DNA of 5,697 nt. Origin: Bacteroidales bacterium UBA4788 (lineage in GTDB: Bacteria; Bacteroidota; Bacteroidia; Bacteroidales; VadinHA17). Under the pieces are notes generated by a model that was not told the DNA's origin, did not search any database, and saw only the letters and a program-made list of their open reading frames with translations. Location of the stretch: NCBI GenBank assembly GCA_002402965.1, contig DHGW01000069.1:1-5697 (forward strand), in the 5' to 3' direction. Position 1 is the first letter of the stretch. The number at the start of each line of letters is the position of its first letter. The position numbers and the translations under genes are program-made. This document shows, one piece after another, positions 1 to 5,683 of the stretch.

Positions 1-93
1 CTAAAACAAACAATAATCTATTTAATTACTTTTGTAGTGTGTTGTACTTCTTAACTGAAATGGTGGTATATAATTGAACTGAAATTTACAATT

Positions 94-120
94 TGGCCGT
101 AGGCCATAAAGCATTGTAGA
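94..120 (+). repeat. small hairpin repeat, copy 1 (hairpin plus tail)
   Basis: A perfect 5-bp stem with a 3-nt loop, TGGCC-GTA-GGCCA, occupies 94-106, followed by the tail TAAAGCATTGTAGA at 107-120. The 14 bases at 106-119 recur exactly, in inverted orientation, at 5604-5617. It lies 11-37 bases past the stop of the leftward carboxypeptidase gene, so on that transcript the order is tail, then hairpin with a TAC loop. The sequence after the hairpin on that strand is AT-rich but has no clean T run, so a terminator role is possible but not shown. The stem, loop and shared tail are seen directly; the identity as a dispersed genomic repeat is inferred from the other copies in this window. Confidence 0.7.
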
Positions 121-130
121 TGGCTGCAGG

Positions 131-1042
131 TTAAAGCCAGGTCAGGACGGCTTCCCTGCCCGACTGACTGATCCTTGCATTTCGACCCAGGTAAATTGCC
201 ATGTTGTCGCTGATGTGTCCTGCAGGGAAATTGAACAATACCGGGTAATCATAGCCGCTGACGATGTTCATCACAACCTCCTCGACAGTCTGATTAAAGA
301 CATGCTCACCCTCGGTGATTTTCTCCATCCCTCCCACTATCAGTGCCGAAAGGTTCTTAAGGAGGCCTGTCATCCTCATTGCGACAAGCATACGGTCAAG
401 ATGGTAGAACTGTTCCCCTATCTCCTCGATGAAGAGTATTGCCCCGTCGGTGTCAGGCTGCGCAGGAGTGCCATGAAGGCTGTATATGAGAGAAATATTT
501 CCTCCCGTGACCTGGCCTGAGAGCTCTAAAGAGGCTTCGCGGGAAGGAGTCCATCTCACCGGCTCCGGCCTGCCCGTCAGGGCTCTGACCATTGTCTCGT
601 AACAGAGCGGAGAGCACTCCGGATTGGAGTAGTTGAGAGGCATCTCGGCATGCAGTGAGGCAATCCCGCATACCGTGTTGAGCCACATGTGCAGTGAGGT
701 GATATCACTATACCCGACATACCACTTCGGGTGTCTCTTCAGTGCCGTGAAATCGATGCTGTCAACGATCCTTGACATGCCATAGCCGCCCCGTGAGCAG
801 AGTACCGCTTTCACATCCGGGTCATCGGTTGCCCTTTGAATGTCTAGCAGCCTCTCGCTTTCGCTCCCCGCGAACGGGCCGCTGCGGGTGAAGACATGCT
901 CACCAAGGGTTACATGAAAACCTGACCCTTCAAGTATCCTCACCGCCTGCCGGACGACATCCTCCTCAATATGACTTGCCGGGGTGATGATCTCAATACG
1001 GTCGCCCTCCCTGAGGTATGGCGGAATGATAAGTGATTTCAT
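131..1042 (-). CDS. LD-carboxypeptidase (peptidase family S66, LdcA-like), 303 aa
   Basis: Serine peptidase of family S66. Characterised members remove the terminal D-Ala from murein tetrapeptides (L,D bond to diaminopimelate) in the cytoplasm during peptidoglycan recycling; a MccF-like role is the less likely alternative. The protein opens with the typical PPYLREGDRIEIITPAS strand. The nucleophile region is SRGGYGMSR with Ser at about residue 90. The FIEEIGE motif at about 204-210 supplies the catalytic Glu, followed by YHLDRML. PAGHISDN places the catalytic His at about 276. About 300 residues is the normal family length, and no signal peptide or membrane segment is visible, consistent with a cytoplasmic enzyme. 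The frame is open upstream to an ATG at 1213, but that would overlap the hydrolase gene by 131 bases and add residues unlike the family. ATG 1081 adds 13 residues, one base after the hydrolase stop. I prefer ATG 1042 because the family fold begins there and a -7 box (1069-1076) lies just upstream. Family call firm, exact substrate inferred. Confidence 0.93.
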   Translation of the reverse strand: MKSLIIPPYLREGDRIEIITPASHIEEDVVRQAVRILEGSGFHVTLGEHVFTRSGPFAGSESERLLDIQRATDDPDVKAVLCSRGGYGMSRIVDSIDFTALKRHPKWYVGYSDITSLHMWLNTVCGIASLHAEMPLNYSNPECSPLCYETMVRALTGRPEPVRWTPSREASLELSGQVTGGNISLIYSLHGTPAQPDTDGAILFIEEIGEQFYHLDRMLVAMRMTGLLKNLSALIVGGMEKITEGEHVFNQTVEEVVMNIVSGYDYPVLFNFPAGHISDNMAIYLGRNARISQSGREAVLTWL

Positions 1043-1068
1043 AAGCTGAAGCGATCTGGTGACCGTAT

Positions 1069-1076
1069 CAAAAATA
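1069..1076 (-). promoter_or_regulatory. candidate -7 box for the LD-carboxypeptidase gene
   Basis: On the minus strand this reads TATTTTTG, a full match to the Bacteroidota -7 consensus TAnnTTTG. It ends 26 bases before the chosen ATG at 1042, the same arrangement as at the LytTR and metG genes. No good -33 TTTG is seen at the usual distance. The box sits in the 40-base gap after the hydrolase stop codon, so the carboxypeptidase could be transcribed alone as well as by read-through. An 8-base match in AT-rich DNA can arise by chance. Confidence 0.45.
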
Positions 1077-1082
1077 GTCATT

Positions 1083-2393
1083 TCATGAGAGAAATCCCGC
1101 AGCAGTCGCAAAGAGCCTGTCAAAAGTCCGGTCTGCGGAATCCGCATTCTCCCCGGATAGAACCGGGAAGGGCGATTCATGCGAACAGGGGTATCCCGGG
1201 TCCCAAACTTCAAAGTCAGCCCCTGTGAGTGCCTCCCGCACCGCTTCAGGCGGTATGACCCTGTCGCCTGCGAGGGAGACGGCCTTCAGCCTCCCCTCCC
1301 ATTTGCTGAATGGCCTGCCACGAGTGTCCTTCAGCCGCTGAAGGGAGGTCATGGCATAGAAAGCCTCCCCCTCGGGGGTGTCATTCATCAGCCCTGCGAA
1401 CCGGTCCTGGTCTCTCCTCCCGGATCCTGACGGCCATCCGAGGTAGAAAGAGAGGAGCATCTCAAAGGCCCTGCTATCCATGATCAGCTTAGAGGTGCCG
1501 TTCATCATGCTGAAGGCACTACCACCGCAGAAGAGCATCACGCGACTGTCGGCGGGCAGCGGTGAGGGTTCCGAGAGCATCATAACCTGAGTGGCCAGCG
1601 CTCCTATTGAATAAGCAAAGATATCCACAGGTCCCCCGGCAGTGATCCCGGGCACATGGCCTTCCCTCACCAAACCGATGAACTCCGACAGATCTTTAAC
1701 TGTCTGATAGCCTGACAGCATAAAGCGCTGCGGCGAGACGCTCATTCGTGTGCTCAATGCCACGTTTACGAAAGTCGAAAACCGGGTGTCAGGCAGGAGA
1801 GATGTACGGGCCGTTACCAGAGGCATCATCAGATGCCTGTCAATCCAGCTGCGTGGCGAACGGTTCATGTGCCAGGCATGGGGAAATAGCACTACCGGTC
1901 TGCCGGTACCAGAGGCCAGCGCAGCCCCCCACTGTATGTACTTGTTCCAGCTCCGTTCATTAAGACCGTGAAGAAGGATGATGGCCCCCCGGCTGCGTCC
2001 GCTTTCCGGAACTCCTTCCTGCTCTCCGGTGCCCCCGGCAATGGTGAGAGAGCCCCCGGCAATACTGAGAGTGACACCGGAAGGATTGCGGTTGACACCG
2101 GAAGCACTGCTGGTAACTTCGGAAGGAGGCACGGAACTCAGTGAAGTCTCAATGATGACCCCTCCCGGTTTGATAACATAGTAGCTGAATTCCCTGTTGC
2201 GCTCTTCTGCGTCTCGTGACCTGAATAGAAACCTGAACATCTCTGAGGCATTCTTCCAGTCAGGAAAGGAGCAATCGACCGACGAACGGAATCGTTCCCC
2301 GGTCAGGGTCACCCCCAGGCCGGGGATCACCCCTTCGGTCATCCCTCCCCTGAAGTGGGTGGCAAGCTCTCTCTCTGTACTGGTGTAACCCAT
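1083..2393 (-). CDS. alpha/beta-hydrolase-fold protein of unknown substrate, 436 aa
   Basis: Probable serine hydrolase, substrate unknown. The first ~85 residues (MGYTSTEREL onward) match no domain I recognise. Residues ~87-130 form a Ser/Gly/Thr/Pro-rich linker made of heptad repeats. The hydrolase core starts at GAIILLHGLNE (~136-146, oxyanion HG). The nucleophile elbow is FAYSIGAL with Ser at ~262, preceded by Ala-Tyr rather than the usual Gly-x. A likely acid is Asp ~377 in LAGDRVIPPEAV and the base His ~405 in YPCSHESPF, giving the triad in canonical order. FCGGSAFSMMNGTSKLIMDSRA (~288-309) looks like a conserved family block. No signal peptide or membrane segment, so probably cytoplasmic. 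It resembles uncharacterised Bacteroidota hydrolases; from memory DUF6051 is a candidate, unverified. Start: ATG 2393 follows AAAGGAG, but only two bases away. An in-frame TTG at 2438 would add 15 residues (451 aa). The stop lies 40 bases before the carboxypeptidase ATG, so the two may form an operon. Confidence 0.8.
   Translation of the reverse strand: MGYTSTERELATHFRGGMTEGVIPGLGVTLTGERFRSSVDCSFPDWKNASEMFRFLFRSRDAEERNREFSYYVIKPGGVIIETSLSSVPPSEVTSSASGVNRNPSGVTLSIAGGSLTIAGGTGEQEGVPESGRSRGAIILLHGLNERSWNKYIQWGAALASGTGRPVVLFPHAWHMNRSPRSWIDRHLMMPLVTARTSLLPDTRFSTFVNVALSTRMSVSPQRFMLSGYQTVKDLSEFIGLVREGHVPGITAGGPVDIFAYSIGALATQVMMLSEPSPLPADSRVMLFCGGSAFSMMNGTSKLIMDSRAFEMLLSFYLGWPSGSGRRDQDRFAGLMNDTPEGEAFYAMTSLQRLKDTRGRPFSKWEGRLKAVSLAGDRVIPPEAVREALTGADFEVWDPGYPCSHESPFPVLSGENADSADRTFDRLFATAAGFLS
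2031..2135 (-). repeat. 21-bp coding tandem repeat (heptad minisatellite) inside the hydrolase gene
   Basis: Five successive 21-bp units code for SVPPSEV, TSSASGV, NRNPSGV, TLSIAGG and SLTIAGG. At DNA level the units at 2031-2051 and 2052-2072 agree at 18 of 21 positions, and those at 2073-2093 and 2094-2114 at 17 of 21. The unit at 2115-2135 is only partly similar. The frame is kept because the unit is a multiple of three. The tract separates the unrecognised N-terminal part from the hydrolase core, so it probably encodes a flexible linker that grew by slipped duplication. Confidence 0.7.
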
Positions 2394-2411
2394 TACTCCT
2401 TTTTCGGCAAA

Positions 2412-2439
2412 CAAAATGAATTCGGAAGGCGCTTCCAAA
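2412..2439 (-). promoter_or_regulatory. weak candidate promoter of the hydrolase gene
   Basis: On the minus strand TTTG at 2439-2436 could be a -33 element and TCATTTTG at 2419-2412 a -7 element with one mismatch to TAnnTTTG, 16 bases apart. A second choice is TTTGTTTG at 2415-2408, 20 bases from the same TTTG. Either ends 14-18 bases before ATG 2393, which fits that start and not the TTG at 2438. Both matches are imperfect. Confidence 0.25.
2424..2436. promoter_or_regulatory. palindrome GGAAG-GCG-CTTCC, possible operator
   Basis: Perfect 5-bp inverted repeat around GCG, located between the candidate -33 and -7 elements of the hydrolase gene, just outside its preferred start. Its position would suit a repressor site. 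If translation began at TTG 2438 it would be coding sequence instead. No factor can be named. Confidence 0.25.
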
Positions 2440-2484
2440 TAATTGGTACCTCCTGACCTGCTGAGGGCCCGAAACGCTCTCCCG

Positions 2485-2513
2485 GGGGTGAAAAAGCCTG
2501 TGCAGGGGTGAAA
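2485..2513. promoter_or_regulatory. 9-bp direct repeat pair, candidate LytTR operator
   Basis: GGGGTGAAA occurs at 2485-2493 and again at 2505-2513, 20 bp start to start with an 11-bp spacer; each is also preceded two bases earlier by C. LytTR-domain regulators such as AgrA are known to bind pairs of 9-bp direct repeats spaced about two helical turns apart. The pair lies in the divergent region, 47 bases before the -7 box of the LytTR gene, so autoregulation is plausible. The repeat and spacing are seen; the binding is inferred. Confidence 0.4.
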
Positions 2514-2559
2514 TTTCCAGGCCGGTCAAAGCAGGAAAACGGCAGGTCGGTAAAAGTGT

Positions 2560-2567
2560 TACTTTTG
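2560..2567 (+). promoter_or_regulatory. candidate -7 box for the LytTR gene
   Basis: TACTTTTG is a full match to TAnnTTTG and ends 17 bases before ATG 2585. It would place transcription start near 2572-2575, downstream of or at the alternative TTG start at 2570, which argues for ATG 2585. No TTTG or TTG is found about 20 bases upstream, so the promoter may depend on an activator, for example one bound to the direct repeats at 2485-2513. Confidence 0.5.
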
Positions 2568-2584
2568 CATTGACAGTTGACGCA

Positions 2585-3436
2585 ATGAATATCGACCTGA
2601 GCAAAAAGCTTCCCGGTTACCTGACCGAAAAGGGGAATATCGCTACCACTATACTCTTTACAGCCGGCTTTGCACTGCTGTTCCTTAACCTCTACACCCC
2701 CTTCGGTGTTGGTACATGGTTCGAGGTCTCAAAGCCCACCCTGCTGCTCTATGCCAGCGGGGTGATCCTTGCCGGCGTGCTGGTGGTGGCCGTCAGCCGT
2801 ATTATAATGTACCATTTTGTCAAACGGGGCGGTTTTCTTAAGATCTGGCATTACCTGGTATGGGTGGCGGCGGAAATCATTGCAATGGCCCTCTTCTTCA
2901 CCCTGTTCGAGACCGTTATCCTGAATGACCGCAGACCCTTCACGGAGCTCCTCTCAAGGTCAGTGCAGAACACCTCCCTGACGCTTCTGCTGCCGTATAC
3001 CTTCCTTTGGCTCTGGTTCTCATGGCGCGACAGCAAGATGAAGCTCTCGGGAATCATGGAGCAACCCGAAACGGCAGGCCAGCACCCCATGATCCACCTC
3101 AGGGATGAGAAGGGGGTACTGAGGATGTCACTTAAGCACTCAGACCTGCTCTCCGTGCAGGGCAGTGACAACTACGTCACCGTCTGTTACCAGGGTCCGG
3201 ATAAGCTGAGCCGGTTCATGCTCCGCAATACCCTGAGAGCCCTGGAAGAGGAGCTAAAGGAGGCAGCAATCATACGATGCCACAGATCATGGCTGGTCAA
3301 CATTGAGAAAGTCAAGCTGATACGCAGGGAGAAGGAAGGACTTCTGCTGGAGCTCGACAGCATACCACCTTCAGAGGTCCCGGTGTCACGCACATACATG
3401 CACGAGGTGCTTGCTGCCTTCGGACATGTTGAATAA
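2585..3436 (+). CDS. membrane-anchored LytTR-family DNA-binding regulator, 283 aa
   Basis: Predicted transcription regulator fixed in the inner membrane. The N-terminal half has four hydrophobic segments at about residues 19-38, 52-75, 88-110 and 130-147, with short basic loops (SRIIMYHFVKRGG; WRDSKMK) suggesting a cytoplasmic C-terminus. A linker (~150-168) leads to a LytTR domain at ~169-280. Hallmarks are DLLSVQGSDNYVTVCY (~187-202), RNTLRALEEEL, RCHRSWLVNIEKV (~231-243) and VPVSRTY (~265-271). No receiver domain, histidine kinase motif or phosphate-acceptor site is visible, so it is not a standard response regulator; the membrane part may sense a signal directly. LytTR domains bind DNA direct repeats; targets here are unknown. 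Start: ATG 2585, 17 bases after a -7 box; the frame also has a TTG at 2570 adding five residues. It is transcribed away from the hydrolase gene and lies 65 bases before metG, which has its own -7 box. Domain call firm, function inferred. Confidence 0.9.
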   Translation: MNIDLSKKLPGYLTEKGNIATTILFTAGFALLFLNLYTPFGVGTWFEVSKPTLLLYASGVILAGVLVVAVSRIIMYHFVKRGGFLKIWHYLVWVAAEIIAMALFFTLFETVILNDRRPFTELLSRSVQNTSLTLLLPYTFLWLWFSWRDSKMKLSGIMEQPETAGQHPMIHLRDEKGVLRMSLKHSDLLSVQGSDNYVTVCYQGPDKLSRFMLRNTLRALEEELKEAAIIRCHRSWLVNIEKVKLIRREKEGLLLELDSIPPSEVPVSRTYMHEVLAAFGHVE

Positions 3437-3465
3437 CCAGCTTCGCGGTGCTTTTTGAAATTCAT

Positions 3466-3473
3466 TATCTTTG
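3466..3473 (+). promoter_or_regulatory. candidate -7 box for metG
   Basis: TATCTTTG is a full match to TAnnTTTG and ends 28 bases before the metG ATG at 3502. It implies a leader of roughly 20 bases starting around the GTTAAAAAAC stretch. The only upstream TTTG (3454-3457) is 8 bases away, too close for a -33 element. The box lies in the 65-base gap after the LytTR gene, so metG is probably transcribed on its own. Confidence 0.5.
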
Positions 3474-3501
3474 CCGGGTTAAAAAACAGTGCCTTTCACC
3501 G

Positions 3502-5535
3502 ATGAAGAAGTTCAAGCGCCATCTTATCACATCAGCCCTGCCTTATGCCAACGGACCTATCCATATAGGACACCTTGCAGGGGTTTACGTGCCGTCAGAC
3601 ATCTACACACGCTGGCTCAGGATGCGCGGAGAGGACGTTATCTCCATCTGCGGCTCGGATGAGCACGGGGTGCCAATCACCCTCAAGGCACGAAGGGAGG
3701 GCATCACCCCTCAGGAGGTTGTAGACCGTTATCATGAGCTGAACAAGAAGGCTTTTGCCGACTTCGGCATCTCCTTTGACATTTACTCACGCACCTCAAA
3801 CAAGATACATTACGAGACCGCCTCGCAGTTCTTCCGCAAGCTCTATGAACAGGGCGAATTCATTGAGAAGACTGCCAGCCAGTATTACGATGAGGAGGCC
3901 GGATGCTTTCTTGCAGACCGCTATATCACAGGCACATGCCCTCACTGTGGCAACGAAAATGCCTACGGCGACCAATGCGAAAAGTGCGGCACATCACTCA
4001 GCCCCACCGACCTCATCAACCCGCGCTCAACAATAAGCGGCAGCGCCCCGGTGATGCGTGACACTCTCCACTGGTACCTGCCGCTCGACAAATACGAACC
4101 ATGGCTCAGGAAATGGATCCTTGAGGATCACACTGAGTGGAAGACCAACGTCTACGGCCAGTGCAAGTCGTGGCTCGACCAGGGACTGCAGCCCAGGGCG
4201 GTGAGCCGTGACCTCGACTGGGGCGTACCCGTACCAGTCGAAGGAGCCGAAGGAAAGGTGCTCTATGTATGGTTTGACGCACCGATAGGCTATATCTCCG
4301 CCACCAGGGAGCTGACCCCCGACTGGGAGAAGTACTGGAAGGACCCGGAGACCCGTATGATCCACTTCATCGGCAAAGACAACATAGTTTTTCATTGCAT
4401 CATCTTCCCCGCCATGCTCAAGGCAGAGGGGAGCTACATCCTTCCTGACAACGTTCCGGCCAACGAGTTCCTCAACCTCGAGAACGACAAGATCTCCACC
4501 TCAAGGAACTGGGCGGTATGGCTTCATGAGTACCTTGAGGATTTCCCCGGTAAGCAGGACTCGCTTCGCTATGCACTCTGCGCCACCGCACCGGAGACGA
4601 AGGACAACGACTTTACCTGGAAGGATTTCCAGGCACGCAACAACAATGAACTCGTTGCAATACTCGGTAACTTCATCAACCGCACCCTGGTACTGACTTC
4701 CAATTATTACAAGGGAGCCGTCCCCGCTCCGGGTGTCATGACTGATTATGACAATGACACGGTAAAGTCGATTATGACCTGCCGTGAAAATGTGGAGAAC
4801 AACCTGGAAGCCTTTCGCTTCAGGCAGGCATTGGCCGAGGCAATGAACCTGGCCCGCCTGGGTAACAAATACCTGGCTGACACCGAGCCGTGGAAGGTGG
4901 TCAGGACTGATCCTGAAAGGGTTAAGACGATTATGTACGTCTCCCTGCAGATCACAGCCAACCTGGCGATACTGCTCGAACCCTTCCTGCCCTTCTCGAT
5001 GGACAAGCTGAGGGGTTGGCTTGGCATCACCGGACTCCATTGGGATGCTGCCGGCAGGTCGGACCTCCTGACCCCGGGCCATGTTGTCTCCTCCGGCGAA
5101 CTGATGTTCACCAAGGTGGAGGATGCGGAGATCGAAAGACAGATTCAGAAACTGCTCAATACCAAAAAGGCCAACGAGAATGCTGTTGCCCCGGCCCTGC
5201 CGCAGAAGGAGGATGTCACCTTCGAGGAGTTCACCAAAATGGATATCCGTACCGCCACGATCCTCGAAGCGGAGAAGGTAGCCAAGACAACCAAACTGAT
5301 AAAGCTTAAGGTGGATACGGGTATCGATGTCCGGACAATTGTCTCAGGCATTGCAGAGCACTTCACTGCGGAAGAGCTTCCGGGAAAGAGCATCTCTGTG
5401 ATTGTCAACCTGGCTCCACGCACCATCAAGGGGATAGAGTCGAAGGGGATGGTATTGCTGGCTGAGGACGAGAACGGCAAACTGGTTTTTGTCACTCCCG
5501 AGAAGAAAATCAAAAACGGAAGTCCGGTCAAGTAG
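3502..5535 (+). CDS. metG: methionyl-tRNA synthetase with C-terminal tRNA-binding domain, 677 aa
   Basis: Class I aminoacyl-tRNA synthetase that joins methionine to tRNA-Met using ATP, in the cytoplasm; essential for initiation and elongation. The Rossmann catalytic domain opens with ITSALPYANGPIHIGHLAG (HIGH at 21-24). The connective insert carries one zinc knuckle, CPHC...CEKC with Cys at ~146, 149, 159 and 162. YVWFDAPIGYIS lies at ~255-266. The second ATP signature is KISTS (~330-334) in NDKISTSRNWAVW rather than KMSKS, a form I associate with Bacteroidota enzymes and not evidence of inactivity. The helical anticodon-binding domain follows, with NKYLADTEPWK (~455-465). A charged linker (~541-572) joins an EMAP/Trbp111-like OB-fold domain (~573-677: FTKMDIRTATILEAEKV, SKGMVLLAED) that binds tRNA and usually supports dimerisation. 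Complete, without frameshifts. The frame is open to 3448 but the family start is MKKFKRHLITSALPYANGP at 3502, after the -7 box at 3466-3473. Confidence 0.97.
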   Translation: MKKFKRHLITSALPYANGPIHIGHLAGVYVPSDIYTRWLRMRGEDVISICGSDEHGVPITLKARREGITPQEVVDRYHELNKKAFADFGISFDIYSRTSNKIHYETASQFFRKLYEQGEFIEKTASQYYDEEAGCFLADRYITGTCPHCGNENAYGDQCEKCGTSLSPTDLINPRSTISGSAPVMRDTLHWYLPLDKYEPWLRKWILEDHTEWKTNVYGQCKSWLDQGLQPRAVSRDLDWGVPVPVEGAEGKVLYVWFDAPIGYISATRELTPDWEKYWKDPETRMIHFIGKDNIVFHCIIFPAMLKAEGSYILPDNVPANEFLNLENDKISTSRNWAVWLHEYLEDFPGKQDSLRYALCATAPETKDNDFTWKDFQARNNNELVAILGNFINRTLVLTSNYYKGAVPAPGVMTDYDNDTVKSIMTCRENVENNLEAFRFRQALAEAMNLARLGNKYLADTEPWKVVRTDPERVKTIMYVSLQITANLAILLEPFLPFSMDKLRGWLGITGLHWDAAGRSDLLTPGHVVSSGELMFTKVEDAEIERQIQKLLNTKKANENAVAPALPQKEDVTFEEFTKMDIRTATILEAEKVAKTTKLIKLKVDTGIDVRTIVSGIAEHFTAEELPGKSISVIVNLAPRTIKGIESKGMVLLAEDENGKLVFVTPEKKIKNGSPVK

Positions 5536-5550
5536 GCCTGGAAGGCTGAA

Positions 5551-5580
5551 GGATTTATGATTCTTAATGGTCTACGACCA
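5551..5580 (-). repeat. small hairpin repeat, copy 3 (diverged)
   Basis: The hairpin is TGGTC-TAC-GACCA at 5568-5580, a perfect 5-bp stem. Read on the minus strand it is TGGTC-GTA-GACCA, followed by a tail TTAAGAATCATAAA that matches the copy-1 tail at 9 of 14 positions. Relative to copy 1 one stem pair is exchanged by matched changes on both arms. It starts 32 bases after the metG stop and is followed on the plus strand by ATCTTTTCATTTAT, so it might also act as a weak transcription terminator for metG. Confidence 0.6.
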
Positions 5581-5603
5581 ATCTTTTCATTTATATCTCT
5601 GTA

Positions 5604-5629
5604 CTACAATGCTTTATGCGCTACGCGCA
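5604..5629 (-). repeat. small hairpin repeat, copy 2 (shared tail, changed stem)
   Basis: Bases 5604-5617 are the exact reverse complement of 106-119 next to copy 1. The adjoining hairpin, 5617-5629, is TGCGC-TAC-GCGCA. Against copy 1 the stem has changed at two pairs, with both arms altered so that pairing is kept, while the loop and tail are unchanged. On the plus strand the order is tail then hairpin, the same orientation to metG as copy 1 has to the carboxypeptidase gene. Confidence 0.7.
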
Positions 5630-5683
5630 ACCATTCACCCTGGGCGATTCAGCAATGTAAAAGGATGGATACCACCCATTTTT

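Noticed and set aside
27..34. TACTTTTG on the plus strand, a full match to the -7 consensus.
   Set aside because: It points into the 3' end of the leftward gene and no reading frame follows; probably chance in AT-rich DNA, or a remnant.
53..85. Direct repeat AACTGAAAT at 53-61 and 77-85.
   Set aside because: Short, AT-rich, only two copies and not next to a promoter; chance cannot be excluded.
215..520. Plus-strand open frame of 101 codons opposite the carboxypeptidase gene.
   Set aside because: It is antisense to the Glu and His motifs of a complete S66 enzyme, and its translation matches nothing.
1043..1213. Upstream extension of the LD-carboxypeptidase frame to ATG 1213 (57 extra residues).
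   Set aside because: It overlaps the well-supported end of the hydrolase gene, and the added residues (Arg/Pro-rich) do not resemble any S66 N-terminus.
3439..3456. Possible terminator after the LytTR gene (AGC...GCT then TTTTT).
   Set aside because: Only a 3-bp stem can be formed, too weak to call a terminator.
4489..4503. KISTS in place of KMSKS in the methionyl-tRNA synthetase, suspected as a lost catalytic motif.
   Set aside because: The first Lys and the Ser residues at the expected positions are kept, and this form is, to my knowledge, usual in Bacteroidota enzymes; everything else in the protein is intact.
4501..5082. Long minus-strand open frame of 193 codons within metG.
   Set aside because: It lies wholly opposite a clear metG domain and has no recognisable motif; a shadow of biased codon use on the coding strand. 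The same holds for the frames at 4027-4395, 4746-5114 and 5145-5531.
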